From the NCBI RefSeq assembly GCF_015097055.1, contig NZ_AP023366.1, forward strand, positions 2,817,001 to 2,881,000: a stretch of DNA of 64,000 bases, written 5' to 3'. This DNA comes from Effusibacillus dendaii. Lineage in GTDB: Bacteria > Bacillota > Bacilli > Tumebacillales > Effusibacillaceae. The position numbers and the translations under genes were made by a program. The notes under the pieces are model-generated. The model was not told where the DNA came from, did no database searches, and saw only the letters and a program-made list of their open reading frames with translations. This document shows positions 26,063 through 35,289 of the stretch, one piece after another; positions within the stretch are counted from its first letter, which is position 1; every line of letters begins with the position of its first letter.

Positions 26063-27187
26063 TCAGCCGCCCTTTCGCAATGGATACCCGATGCCTCTCA
26101 AATATTGTTCCAGCAACTCCAAAAAAGCTTCGATATCTTTGTAAGTTATATCTCCGATATTGGCGATCCGAAACGTATTTAATTTCTCAAGCTTGCCCGG
26201 ATAAATCGTAAAACCTCTGTGGTAAAAATAATCATGCATTTTCTGAAAATCATAACCGGCGCAATCCGGTTCGATAACAGAAGTAACGAGTTTGGAATGG
26301 TGCTTTTCCAAAACTATATGTTGCAATCCAAAGCGAGCGATACCGTTGGTTAAGGTTTTCCATGACTTTGCATACCTTGCGTATCTTGCTTCTATACCTT
26401 CCTGTTTTAATTCTTCGATGGCCTGTTTCAGGGCGTACAGGGTTTGTACCGGCGGTGTGAAGCGCATTTGGCGGTTTTCTGAAAAATACTTGTATTGGGT
26501 GTACAGATCCAGGTAATAATTTCTCGGTTTGTTGTGGCGTACGTTTTCCAATTTGCTTTTGTCCGCGATGACAAACGAAACCCCGGGCATGCCTTGAAGA
26601 TTTTTGTTCGAGCTTGCAGCCATGTAACTGACGTTCATTTTCTCCATTTGAATAGGTATGGCCCCATATGAGCTGATCGCGTCCACGATCAGATCTACGT
26701 GATGTTTTTTGCACAGTGCTCCAATCGACTCGATATCGTTTAATAGACCGGTAGTGGTCTCGTGGTGAACTACGGCGAGATGGGATACATTTCGGTTGGT
26801 ATTTTGGATCAATTTTTCTAAAGCGGCCAAATCGATCGCTTCATCAGGTCGGCTGCGAAATTCAAGGAAATTCGAACCGTATGCGGCCGCAATTTCACAC
26901 ATCCGTTTTCCATACGCGCCATTATTAATAATGACCACGACATCCTCATCGACCACAGAACTTAAAATCGATTCAACGGCCGCCGTTCCCGAACCGCCCA
27001 ACAAAATGGCGCTATAATGCTCCGGATCTGCAACAAACCGGGTCAACTCCGTCGATACGTATTCCATCAGAATGCCAAATTCCGTTTCGCGCGGACAAAT
27101 ATCCGGAACCACCTGGGCGTATTTTACGGTATCCGTCGTTGTGGCAGGACCAGGATTGAGCAAAATGTTTCTTTTTATCTTCTTCAT
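26063..27187 (-). CDS. phnW: 2-aminoethylphosphonate:pyruvate transaminase
   Basis: A 374-residue class V aminotransferase: NILLNPGPATTTDTVKYAQV at the start, LLGGSGTAAVESILSSVV (PLP phosphate site), DAISSYGAIPI, and the PLP lysine in AASSNKNLQGMPGVSFVIA. It interconverts phosphonoacetaldehyde and 2-aminoethylphosphonate. Since PEP mutase and phosphonopyruvate decarboxylase precede it in the same operon and no phosphonatase (phnX) is present, it should run in the biosynthetic direction. It overlaps the preceding gene by 4 bp. Confidence 0.92.
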   Translation of the reverse strand: MKKIKRNILLNPGPATTTDTVKYAQVVPDICPRETEFGILMEYVSTELTRFVADPEHYSAILLGGSGTAAVESILSSVVDEDVVVIINNGAYGKRMCEIAAAYGSNFLEFRSRPDEAIDLAALEKLIQNTNRNVSHLAVVHHETTTGLLNDIESIGALCKKHHVDLIVDAISSYGAIPIQMEKMNVSYMAASSNKNLQGMPGVSFVIADKSKLENVRHNKPRNYYLDLYTQYKYFSENRQMRFTPPVQTLYALKQAIEELKQEGIEARYARYAKSWKTLTNGIARFGLQHIVLEKHHSKLVTSVIEPDCAGYDFQKMHDYFYHRGFTIYPGKLEKLNTFRIANIGDITYKDIEAFLELLEQYLRGIGYPLRKGG

Positions 27188-28347
27188 GTTTGGTCCACCC
27201 CTCTTAACCTGGGGGACTTACTGTGCAAAAACATCTGCAGCCGTTCTTTCACCGCATGTGGTTTTATGCCAGGACGACCGAGCGACTCACGGGAACCTGT
27301 GGCAATCTTCATATGGAGGAAGGTCAACCCTTTTGTTGTTTTCCACTCCTTGATGGAGGTTTCCAGCTCTTCCAAGCTGTGAACGTAAATGGATTTCATG
27401 TAGCCGCAGGAAGCGGCAATCTCCACAAAATCGATATTGTGCGAAACCGTTTTTTGTCCGCCTGTCGAATCGTGGGCGTTATTGTCAAGCAAAATATGAA
27501 GCATATTGGGGGGGTGATAGTATCCGTTTATAGCTAAACACCCCATGCGCATAAGCAGGGAAGCGTCTCCATCAATAACGACGATATCGGTGTTTTGTTG
27601 GGTCAGTGCCAGACCCAGTCCAAGGGAACTTACACACCCCATGGAACCCACCATATAAAAATTGCTTTTATCATCTTCGATTTCATACAATTCCCGCCCG
27701 GTTTTTCCAGTTGTGGCAAGCTGGACAGTTGTACTGTCTTTCATGGCATTAATCACAGACAGTGCTTCATAGCGGGAAGGCAATTGGTCCGCCTTGTTTT
27801 TAACTTGTTTAACTTGATTCGGTGTCAGGAATTGTTCCTGTTTTTGCAATATCTCTTGTTCAAATGTTCCTTTTTTCACCACAAAGAAAAAAGGGAGATT
27901 CTGCTCTATCACATGTGCGGCGTGTACCAGTTGCTGCTTCGCTTCCGCCAAATCGGAAGACAGAAACTGCCACTGCACCTGCATCAGTTCCAACATCTGC
28001 GTTGTAATTTGCCCCATTAATTCATGCTGCGGTTCGTCAGGCACACCCGGTTCGCCGCGCAGACTGACAAATCCGAGTAACGGAATCCGAAACGGATAGT
28101 TGAGCGACACCAAAGGTGAAACCGCATTCGTCAGACCCGAATTTTGCATCAGAACAACCGGTCTTTTTCCTCCCAAAAAGGCTCCAGACGCAATCGCCAT
28201 CGCATCCCCCTCGTTAGTCGCCCCAATATATTCGCATTCATTGATGGCGTAATTAATCAGGTTTTTCAGAAATGAGCACGGTACCCCGGTATAAAACGTA
28301 AACCCTAATTTTTGCAATGCTTCTCCGAATCTTTTTGTATGGATCAT
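27184..28347 (-). CDS. aepY: Phosphonopyruvate decarboxylase
   Basis: A 387-residue ThDP enzyme with the short two-domain layout of phosphonopyruvate decarboxylases (no central FAD-like domain). The N-terminal half has the catalytic Glu in [14 protein letters not shown]; the C-terminal half has the ThDP motif [13 protein letters not shown] running to [11 protein letters not shown]. It converts phosphonopyruvate to phosphonoacetaldehyde and CO2, the irreversible step that drives the pathway. It overlaps both neighbours by 4 bp (ATGA), indicating translational coupling. Confidence 0.93.
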   Translation of the reverse strand: MIHTKRFGEALQKLGFTFYTGVPCSFLKNLINYAINECEYIGATNEGDAMAIASGAFLGGKRPVVLMQNSGLTNAVSPLVSLNYPFRIPLLGFVSLRGEPGVPDEPQHELMGQITTQMLELMQVQWQFLSSDLAEAKQQLVHAAHVIEQNLPFFFVVKKGTFEQEILQKQEQFLTPNQVKQVKNKADQLPSRYEALSVINAMKDSTTVQLATTGKTGRELYEIEDDKSNFYMVGSMGCVSSLGLGLALTQQNTDIVVIDGDASLLMRMGCLAINGYYHPPNMLHILLDNNAHDSTGGQKTVSHNIDFVEIAASCGYMKSIYVHSLEELETSIKEWKTTKGLTFLHMKIATGSRESLGRPGIKPHAVKERLQMFLHSKSPRLRGVDQT

Positions 28348-29243
28348 AGGCGATCACCTTGCATCCTTTTCGTGTAAGGGAGATACTTCCGTTCTGCCGC
28401 TTGAAGCTCCTCCGCCTGCTGCAGCCGAAAAATCTCTTCCACGGTTGCAACGCGGCCTTCTACATCTACCAAACTTTCATCTCGAAATATTTTTTGAGAT
28501 ATCTTTTGCATGGCGTCAATGGATGCCCGCAAATTATGATTGGCCCAGATTACAACAGCGACCCCCATTTCTTGAAATCGGCCTGTCGGAGTGGAATAAT
28601 ATTTGGTAGGCACAATGATCACGGGATGTCTTCCGTTCCATTCTTTCATAAATGATTCAATTTCCGTGATGTCCGACCTTTTGCTGTGGATCAGGATGGC
28701 GTCCGCACCTGCCTGCCGGTAAGCTTCTGCACGCTTCACTGCCTCTTCCAGGCCATAGCCCGCAATAAAGGCCTCGACTCTTGCTGCAACTATAAAATCT
28801 TCATCAATTTGGGAGTCCTTCATCGCTTTAATCTTGCCGCAAAACTCATCGATATCGGCAAGGGGTTGGGCTTCGCCATTAATAAAAGAGTTTATTTTCG
28901 GAAAGAGCTTATCTTCAATACATACCCCTGCGATTTGGCGCTGCTCCAATTTTTTCACCAATCGTCGCGCATTATTGAAGTTTCCATATCCGGTGTCTCC
29001 ATCCAACAAAATGGGAATCGTCGTCGCATCGCTCATAAACTCCAATACATCCAGCACCTGCGTCCACGAAGCTTCATTGTTGTCCCTTACACCCATTGAC
29101 GCCGATATTGACAATCCGCTGGCCCAAATCCCTTTAAATCCGGCCTCTTCCACAATTTTTGCCGACAAACCGTTATGGGCCTCCATTAAAAACTCAAGGT
29201 CTTGCGAATGGATCAACCGCTTCAATTGAGCTGTTTTTTTCAT
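28344..29243 (-). CDS. aepX: Phosphoenolpyruvate mutase
   Basis: A 299-residue enzyme of the PEP mutase/isocitrate lyase superfamily. The signature [11 protein letters not shown] (EDKxxPKxNS) distinguishes PEP mutase from other members; [20 protein letters not shown] is the metal-binding DGDTGYG loop. It makes the C-P bond by rearranging PEP to phosphonopyruvate, so it commits this cell to phosphonate synthesis. Start ATG 29243 has AGAAGGG at correct spacing; ATG 29252 is too close to it. First gene of the operon. Confidence 0.95.
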   Translation of the reverse strand: MKKTAQLKRLIHSQDLEFLMEAHNGLSAKIVEEAGFKGIWASGLSISASMGVRDNNEASWTQVLDVLEFMSDATTIPILLDGDTGYGNFNNARRLVKKLEQRQIAGVCIEDKLFPKINSFINGEAQPLADIDEFCGKIKAMKDSQIDEDFIVAARVEAFIAGYGLEEAVKRAEAYRQAGADAILIHSKRSDITEIESFMKEWNGRHPVIIVPTKYYSTPTGRFQEMGVAVVIWANHNLRASIDAMQKISQKIFRDESLVDVEGRVATVEEIFRLQQAEELQAAERKYLPYTKRMQGDRL

Positions 29244-29357
29244 TGCATGCATCCCTTCTGTAACTTAACTTGGCTCTATATCCCTTTTTTTACATATATG
29301 AATTTCTCCCATGGTTGGAAAGGCGTATGTTGATTAAAGAAAAAAAAGGTTAAAATC

Positions 29358-30626
29358 GTGCATAACATAAGTCAAATGGGGCGTTCTGGCTGTAACAGAG
29401 AGGAGATGGAGCCGATTTTTCTTAGGCCAAGTGGGATAAGGGGAGACAAAAACAAAAAATCTGTGGTAGCCCTTGCCTTGATAACCGCTGTTTGTTTGCT
29501 GGGGGATTCTATGTTGTATGTGGTGTTGCCCACGCATTGGAAGGAGGCAGGGCTGACGTCATTGTTGGAAGTAGGGGTGCTTTTATCCATCAACCGGTTT
29601 GTGCGGCTGCCTTTAAATCCGCTGATTGGATTTCTTTATAAAAGGATCCGTCTTAAAAATGGAATTTTGTTTGCGGTTGTGCTGGCGGGAATCACAACCA
29701 CGTTATACGGATATGCCAAAGGGGTTTGGTTATGGATCGTTTTGCGATCCATGTGGGGGCTGGCGTGGTCGTTTTTCAAATTGGGAGCCTATTTGTCAAT
29801 TTTGAAGCTGTCGACCGACCGAAATCGGGGAGAACGGATGGGAACCTATAACGGGATGTACCGGATAGGGAGTCTGATTGGCATGCTGGCCGGGGGTGTG
29901 CTTGCAGACATTTACGGAATTCGTTTGGTGGCAACCGTTTTTGGGATACTTGCTTTTTTGGCAGTGCCTTGCGTGTTTCGATACCTGTCCCACTTTAACG
30001 AATCGGAATCTCCCGAAACTGCCGCTGTTATTGGAGAGATCGACAGGCCCCTGATGAATAGAGGTCTGTTAGGGATTTTTGTGACCGTGTTTCTGGTCGG
30101 CATGTCGCTGGATGGAATGGTTACAGCCACTTTGAGCCACATCATAGAAGTGTATTATCCGAATCTCGTAATTGCGGGAATGGCACTGGGGGCTGCTACA
30201 GTGGCGGGGAGCCTGCAAGCGGTTCGATGGTGTTTGGGACCATGGCTTTCACCGTGGATCGGAAAAGTTACGGACGGGAGGGTGGGACGGAAACGGATTT
30301 TGGTAATGTTGCTCGGTTTGTCATCTGTGTTTCTGGGGTTGGTACCGGTTACGATGCCGATTCTTATGTGGTTGATGGTTGTATTGTCCATACTTTTGGT
30401 TGCCAGTATGCTGGTGACCGTAATGGACGCGTTCGTCTCAGATCTTGCGGAGGGTTCTTCTAAAATCGCGATCATGACCTTTTACACGGTCGTTATGGAT
30501 ACCGGAGCGGCACTCGGTCCATTTTTAGGGTACGCGGCTGAGCGTTTGGCGGGGGTGTCTATGATCATTTGGGGAACCACGGGAATCATGGCGATTTTGG
30601 CTGTGGGTTGGTATCAAGCGAAATGA
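29358..30626 (+). CDS. MFS transporter divergent from the phosphonate operon
   Basis: A 422-residue MFS protein with 11-12 predicted membrane segments and a cytoplasmic N-terminus rich in Arg and Lys. Typical loops are GFLYKRIRLKNGIL and GKVTDGRVGRKRILVMLL. GTG 29358 is the upstream start; ATG 29406 is an alternative, but GAGAGGAG touches it. The divergent arrangement with aepX, 114 bp apart, suggests it may export the phosphonate product or a related compound, but direct evidence is lacking. Confidence 0.82.
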   Translation: MHNISQMGRSGCNREEMEPIFLRPSGIRGDKNKKSVVALALITAVCLLGDSMLYVVLPTHWKEAGLTSLLEVGVLLSINRFVRLPLNPLIGFLYKRIRLKNGILFAVVLAGITTTLYGYAKGVWLWIVLRSMWGLAWSFFKLGAYLSILKLSTDRNRGERMGTYNGMYRIGSLIGMLAGGVLADIYGIRLVATVFGILAFLAVPCVFRYLSHFNESESPETAAVIGEIDRPLMNRGLLGIFVTVFLVGMSLDGMVTATLSHIIEVYYPNLVIAGMALGAATVAGSLQAVRWCLGPWLSPWIGKVTDGRVGRKRILVMLLGLSSVFLGLVPVTMPILMWLMVVLSILLVASMLVTVMDAFVSDLAEGSSKIAIMTFYTVVMDTGAALGPFLGYAAERLAGVSMIIWGTTGIMAILAVGWYQAK

Positions 30627-30634
30627 TCTGCATG

Positions 30635-30688
30635 AAAATTCCCCCTTTACAAACAATAGGCATGAATTGTTGTGAAGGGGGAGTTTTT
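30635..30688 (+). terminator. Terminator of the MFS gene, overlapping the next gene's ribosome binding site
   Basis: AATTCCCCCTTTACAAACAAT pairs with ATTGTTGTGAAGGGGGAGTTT over about 18 bp, followed by TTTTT. The 3' arm contains AAGGGGGA, the likely ribosome binding site of the deacetylase gene. Confidence 0.75.
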
Positions 30689-31507
30689 CTGCATAAATCA
30701 CGTACGTACATTTCGATTGCTGTTGTCAGCGTATTGTTATTGGGGTGTGCTACAACATCTGCGCCCACCCCAAAAAATGGCAATCAGCAAATACGCCACC
30801 AGGCGGCAGTCACGCCCGATCTGGCAGGTGGTTCAGAAGCGGAGAATCGGACAGTAGATCGCAGATTATCAGTAACCATTCCGGGTATTCTTTTCCATTC
30901 GGGAACAGGTCCTGGCAAACATGTGGCGCTCACATTTGATGATGGTCCAGATGTGCATACGACCGCTCAAGTTCTTGATATTCTAAAGCAAAATCGGGTT
31001 CCTGCGACATTTTTCCTGATCGGCAATCGGGCCAGCGCACACCCTGAAATGGTCAGGCGGATTGTACGGGAAGGACATGCGATTGGAAATCACTCATGGG
31101 ATCATCCAAAACTGATCAAACTGACACCTGATCAGGTGCGAGGTGAAGTGAATCAAGCGGAAACGGTTTTACAGCAGATAGTGGGGTATCGACCGTCTAT
31201 TTTCCGTCCGCCTTACGGTTTGACGAATCCAGCAATAGTCAATGAAATTGGCGGTATGGGATATAAAATCATCGACTGGTCGGTCGATACAAGAGATTGG
31301 GCAGGCACACCGCCGGCGCAGATGCTCGCCTATATCCACCAGGAACTGCGTCCTGGCGGTATTATTCTACAGCATAGCGCGGGTGGCAAAAATGACAACC
31401 GGCAGAATACGATCGATGCATTGCCTCAAATCATTGCCACATTGAAGCGGCAGGGGTATACGTTTCTAACGGTTCCGCAAATGTTAAACATCAGACCGGC
31501 GATGTAA
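30689..31507 (+). CDS. Polysaccharide deacetylase lipoprotein
   Basis: A 272-residue NodB-domain (CE4) deacetylase. Signal sequence HKSRTYISIAVVSVLLLGC ends in a lipobox (LLGC). Catalytic and metal motifs: ALTFDDGPD (30935-), GNHSWDHPKL and FRPPYG, plus the late IILQHSAG. It should remove N-acetyl groups from peptidoglycan or another surface glycan on the outside of the membrane. The start is uncertain: CTG 30689 has AAGGGGGA six bases upstream; ATG 30662 is in frame (adding MNCCEGGVF) but has no site and lies inside the terminator stem. Confidence 0.88.
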   Translation: MHKSRTYISIAVVSVLLLGCATTSAPTPKNGNQQIRHQAAVTPDLAGGSEAENRTVDRRLSVTIPGILFHSGTGPGKHVALTFDDGPDVHTTAQVLDILKQNRVPATFFLIGNRASAHPEMVRRIVREGHAIGNHSWDHPKLIKLTPDQVRGEVNQAETVLQQIVGYRPSIFRPPYGLTNPAIVNEIGGMGYKIIDWSVDTRDWAGTPPAQMLAYIHQELRPGGIILQHSAGGKNDNRQNTIDALPQIIATLKRQGYTFLTVPQMLNIRPAM

Positions 31508-31522
31508 TCGCCGGTCTTTGTA
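31493..31522 (+). terminator. Terminator of the deacetylase gene
   Basis: AGACCGGCGA and TCGCCGGTCT form a 10-bp stem spanning the stop codon, followed by TTGTATTTT. Confidence 0.8.
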
Positions 31523-31532
31523 TTTTAGACTC

Positions 31533-31561
31533 TTGCAACAAATAGTTATGATGCTTATAAT
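31533..31561 (+). promoter_or_regulatory. SigA promoter of the phnDEC-type operon
   Basis: TTGCAA (31533-31538), 17-bp spacer, TATAAT (31556-31561), close to consensus. I did not see a clear PhoP box. Confidence 0.75.
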
Positions 31562-31611
31562 TATGGGAAATTAATAGTGGAATAATCAACTTTTAAACGG
31601 AGGTTAGAAAC

Positions 31612-32547
31612 GTGAAAAGAAAGGCAAAATTATCACTTGGTTTTATTTTTGCTTTCTTATTGGCTATGGTAGTGACTGCTTGCGGCGGAGGCAATAATGC
31701 AGGCGCCCCGGCCGACCAAAATAAACAAGCTGCACTGCAAAACAACAATAGTACCTTTACGTTTGGCATTATTCCGGCCGAAACCAAAATTGGCGACGAT
31801 GTCTTGAAAAAACTGGAAACCTATTTGACGGGAAAATTGGGCCGACCGGTAAAAGCCAGTACCTACCCGAACTATAACGGGGTTGTCGAAGCGCTCAACT
31901 ACGGCAAGCTGGACCTGGCGTACCTCGGGCCGCTTACTTATGTGATGGCGCACAATGAAAGCGGCGCTCAGGCGATTTTGGCCAAAACCTATGACGGCAA
32001 ACCGTTTTATCATTCGTTAATTATTGTGCCGGCAGATTCTCCATATAACAGTATTGATGATCTTGTGGCGAATGCGGGAAAAATTTCGTTCGCCTTCGGG
32101 GATCCCAACTCCACTTCCGGTTCCTTGGTTCCCAGCATGAAATTAAAGGAATTGGGCGTCTACAAGGGACCAAACGACAGCAAATTCAAGAAAGTGACGT
32201 TCACCGGCGCCCATAATGTAACAGCTGTCGCAGTTGCCAGCAAGCAAGTGGATGCGGGTGCCATCGACAGTGCTTATTTTGACTCGATGATTCGAGATGG
32301 CAAAGCGAAAAGAGAGGACTACAAGATTATCTGGACATCGGAAGATTTGTTCCAATATCCGTTTGTGATTCGCAAAGGAACCGACAATGACACGATTGCC
32401 AAATTGCAAGATGCTTTTATATCGCTGAAAGATCCGGATATCTTAAAATCGTTTGCCGCAGATGGTTTTGTAAAAGCCAGCGACAAAGATTATGATTCGA
32501 TCCGCAAGGCTGCTATTGCGGACGGTCGCATTAAGCCGAAACAATAA
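31612..32547 (+). CDS. phnD: Phosphonate/phosphite ABC transporter, substrate-binding lipoprotein
   Basis: A 311-residue PhnD-family binding protein. Signal peptide with lipobox VTAC (about residue 23), then TFGIIPAETKIGDDVLKKLE and the family segments NGVVEALNYGKLDLAYLGPL and FAFGDPNSTSGSLVPSMKL. GTG 31612 follows CGGAGG. PhnD, PtxB and HtxB are homologues that bind phosphonates, phosphite or hypophosphite; the adjacent PtxD-like enzyme makes phosphite the likely ligand. First gene of phnD-phnE-phnC. Confidence 0.92.
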   Translation: MKRKAKLSLGFIFAFLLAMVVTACGGGNNAGAPADQNKQAALQNNNSTFTFGIIPAETKIGDDVLKKLETYLTGKLGRPVKASTYPNYNGVVEALNYGKLDLAYLGPLTYVMAHNESGAQAILAKTYDGKPFYHSLIIVPADSPYNSIDDLVANAGKISFAFGDPNSTSGSLVPSMKLKELGVYKGPNDSKFKKVTFTGAHNVTAVAVASKQVDAGAIDSAYFDSMIRDGKAKREDYKIIWTSEDLFQYPFVIRKGTDNDTIAKLQDAFISLKDPDILKSFAADGFVKASDKDYDSIRKAAIADGRIKPKQ

Positions 32548-32576
32548 GGCAATAACCGTTAAAGTGAGGATTTACA

Positions 32577-33341
32577 ATGGACTTACGACGGAAAGTACAG
32601 CGATGGGTTATACTCATCGCTGTATTGTTAATCATATTATGGAGTGCAATTGGGACGGAAAGCGATCCTCGCCGTTTGCAAGACATCGGGTTGACATTCA
32701 AATTCATTGCGGATAAATGGTTTCCGCCCGATTGGTCAACTCTCAAGGAAGCTGCTGGATTGGGAGTGTTAACCGCTCAGATTGCTATCATGGGCACGTT
32801 CTTTGCAGTCGTTGTCGCATTGCCGCTTGCGTTTCTGGCAGCTTGGAATACTGCGCCGAATCTTGTGGTATACAACGTCATGCGAACGATTTTAAGCTTT
32901 ATACGGTCTGTGCCCGAAATTGTATGGGGATTGTTATTTGTGCCGACTTTGGGATTGGGGCCTTTTGCCGGCGTAGTAGCCATTTTTTTACACAATGTCG
33001 GGGTGCTTGGCAAATTGTTGTCCGAGTTGGTCGAGTCGGCCGAACAAGGGCAGCAGGAAGCTGTCGCATCCACGGGAGCGGGCTGGCTGTTGGTGATTCT
33101 ATACGGAATTATCCCGCAGATTATTCCTAATATATTTTCGCATTATTTTTACCGGTTGGAAGTCGGGGTACGCACATCTCTCATCCTTGGTTTCATAGGA
33201 GCCGGTGGGATTGGAAACAAGCTGTTCATTGACTTTAACCTGCGGGAATATGCTGCCGTTTCCGTGGATGTTTTGGTGATTATGATTTTGGTTTTGGCAG
33301 TTGACTATTTTGGCGCGCTTATTCGTTCGAGGGTGATCTGA
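32577..33341 (+). CDS. phnE: Phosphonate/phosphite ABC transporter, permease
   Basis: A 254-residue permease with about six membrane segments and the EAA loop VESAEQGQQEAVASTGAGWL of PhnE/PtxC proteins, followed by RTSLILGFIGAGGIGNKLF. It forms the channel for the PhnD ligand. It starts 30 bp after phnD, and its stop TGA overlaps the phnC ATG by one base. Confidence 0.93.
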   Translation: MDLRRKVQRWVILIAVLLIILWSAIGTESDPRRLQDIGLTFKFIADKWFPPDWSTLKEAAGLGVLTAQIAIMGTFFAVVVALPLAFLAAWNTAPNLVVYNVMRTILSFIRSVPEIVWGLLFVPTLGLGPFAGVVAIFLHNVGVLGKLLSELVESAEQGQQEAVASTGAGWLLVILYGIIPQIIPNIFSHYFYRLEVGVRTSLILGFIGAGGIGNKLFIDFNLREYAAVSVDVLVIMILVLAVDYFGALIRSRVI

Positions 33342-34135
33342 TGTTAATAATCCAGGATTTGAAAAAAAAGTATGCCAAAAGCCCCAGACCGGCTCTGGAT
33401 GGTATTAACCTGACTGTCGAAAAAGGGGAATTCATTGCCGTACTAGGTTTAAGCGGTGCGGGAAAATCCACTTTGATACGCTGTATCAATCAATTGGTTC
33501 TTCCGACATCAGGGGAGATTTTGTGGCATGATCAGCCGGTTCTGGGGAAGCGTGGAAAAGCTCTGCGAGCTTATCGGCGGCAGGTAGGAATGATATTTCA
33601 AAACTTTAATTTGATCGATCGGCTTTCCGTGCTGCAAAATGTTTTGGCAGGGCGTTTCGGAACGACCCCGATGTGGCGGGTTCTATTGCAGCAGTACACG
33701 CGCGAAGATCTGCAGATAGCGGAAGAAGCGCTTTTACGCGTCGGAATGGTGGAGTTTAAGCGAGTGCGGGCCGATCAACTAAGCGGCGGTCAGCGTCAGC
33801 GTGTAGCGATAGCTCGCGCGTTGGCCCAGAAACCGGAACTGATTCTGGGGGATGAACCGATTTCCAATTTGGATCCGGTTACGGCTGTAGATGTCATGGA
33901 ACTTTTGAAAAGCATCAACGAAAAAGAAGGAATTACCATGATACTCAACCTGCATAGTGTGGAAATTGCTGTACAGTATGCCAACCGAATCATAGGCATT
34001 GCCAATGGTCAGGTGGTGTACGACGGGAGTCCGGAGGGGTTGAGTGAGACGGTGTTGGCCCAGATCTATAAACCGGATCGAAAGGTGGATCCGGCTGTGA
34101 CAACCAAGGCGATCAAACTGTTGTCCCGTATATAA
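33341..34135 (+). CDS. phnC: Phosphonate/phosphite ABC transporter, ATP-binding protein
   Basis: A 264-residue ABC ATPase of PhnC/PtxA type: Walker A GLSGAGKSTL, signature LSGGQRQRVA, Walker B LILGDEPISNLDP (DEPISNLDP is a PhnC hallmark) and the His switch LNLHSVEIA. It overlaps the phnE stop by one base. Last gene of the operon, followed by a bidirectional terminator. Confidence 0.94.
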   Translation: MLIIQDLKKKYAKSPRPALDGINLTVEKGEFIAVLGLSGAGKSTLIRCINQLVLPTSGEILWHDQPVLGKRGKALRAYRRQVGMIFQNFNLIDRLSVLQNVLAGRFGTTPMWRVLLQQYTREDLQIAEEALLRVGMVEFKRVRADQLSGGQRQRVAIARALAQKPELILGDEPISNLDPVTAVDVMELLKSINEKEGITMILNLHSVEIAVQYANRIIGIANGQVVYDGSPEGLSETVLAQIYKPDRKVDPAVTTKAIKLLSRI

Positions 34136-34140
34136 AACGA

Positions 34141-34177
34141 ACCACCACTCGAATTGGTTTTCGGATGGTGGTTTTTT
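34141..34177. terminator. Bidirectional terminator between phnC and the ptxD-like gene
   Basis: ACCACCA and TGGTGGT arms with inner CGAATT/GGTTTTCG pairing, followed by TTTTTT. The two genes converge on it. Confidence 0.8.
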
Positions 34178-34180
34178 AAT

Positions 34181-35194
34181 TCAGGGCAGCAGCTTTGGCG
34201 GGTTTACCCGATTGACTGCACCGGATGGAATCTGTCCGTGTAACGCTGCCAGAAGCTGATTGGCGCTGGAAACAGCCAAACGTTCGCGCGCTTCTATTGT
34301 ACCGGTGCCGATGTGGGGGGTAAACACCGTTTTTTCCCGCATTTCCAGTAGGGAGGACGGAATGTACGAGGGTCGCTGCGGCACCATTCGATCTTCAAAT
34401 TCAAACACATCTGCCGCATATCCCTGCAACCTGCCATCATCGAGCGCTTCTGCAACCGCTTGCTCATCCACTATGGAACCGCGCGAGATGTTAATCAGAA
34501 AACTTCCCGGTTTTACCTGTTGTAGTTCGTTACGGCTTAGCAGATGGATCGTGTCCGGTTGTAAATTGACAGCTACCACGAGAAAGTCGCTTTGATTCAG
34601 CAATTCTTCCAAAGGCTTATAGACAGCGCCCAACTCTTGCTCAGCGGCAGTTTGCCGTACCACATCGTAGTAGCAGATTTCAGTATCAAATCCTTTCGCC
34701 CGCCGGGCGATCGCTTGCCCTATGGCACCAAATCCGATAATCCCCAACCGGCTGTGGTGAAAATCCCGTCCCAAAAAATTGGTGGCATGCCATCCGTTAA
34801 ATTTACCGCTGCGAATAGAACTGTCGCTGGGAAGGATATTGCGGGCCAGAGAAAGAATCAAACCAATCGCGATATCCGCCGTAGAATCGGTCAAGGCGTC
34901 GGGATTAATCGTAACAAGGATATTTTGTGCGGTGCATGCTGTCACATCGATGTTGTCATACCCTTTTCCAAAGCTGCTGATTACGCGTACATTGGGAATC
35001 GATTGAACAATCTGACCGTCAATCGTATCGCACATAAAGATCAGCAGAGCATCCGCCTCTTTCGCGCGGGAAATAAAATCCTGCTTTGAAAGAGGAGTGG
35101 TTCCGTTGTAGTAATCCACGTCACAATATTGCCGAATCATGTCCACTCCGATTGGAGGCATCCACTGCGAGATAAAAACCTTCGGGCGATACAT
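34181..35194 (-). CDS. ptxD: PtxD-like phosphite dehydrogenase (D-2-hydroxyacid dehydrogenase family)
   Basis: A 337-residue NAD-dependent dehydrogenase. Rossmann motif GFGAIG with Asp about 18 residues on (YYD), favouring NAD. Catalytic set: Arg in NISRGSIVDE, Glu in ADVFEFED, His in TPHIGTG. From memory of Pseudomonas stutzeri PtxD (Met53, Lys76, Trp134), matching residues are seen here in LLIFMCDTID, SSFGKGYDNIDV and GKFNGWHATNF, and the segment GYAADVFEFED...RPSYI parallels PtxD closely. PtxD oxidises phosphite to phosphate. The convergent phnDEC-type importer supports this; an ordinary hydroxyacid dehydrogenase is the alternative. Confidence 0.8.
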   Translation of the reverse strand: MYRPKVFISQWMPPIGVDMIRQYCDVDYYNGTTPLSKQDFISRAKEADALLIFMCDTIDGQIVQSIPNVRVISSFGKGYDNIDVTACTAQNILVTINPDALTDSTADIAIGLILSLARNILPSDSSIRSGKFNGWHATNFLGRDFHHSRLGIIGFGAIGQAIARRAKGFDTEICYYDVVRQTAAEQELGAVYKPLEELLNQSDFLVVAVNLQPDTIHLLSRNELQQVKPGSFLINISRGSIVDEQAVAEALDDGRLQGYAADVFEFEDRMVPQRPSYIPSSLLEMREKTVFTPHIGTGTIEARERLAVSSANQLLAALHGQIPSGAVNRVNPPKLLP

Positions 35195-35289
35195 GCTTTT
35201 CTCCTTTCAACCTTCTTGATGATGGAACCATCATAGCAAACCGGAAATTTTATTACAATCATTTCCAAGCGGACATAACGATTGGTTAT

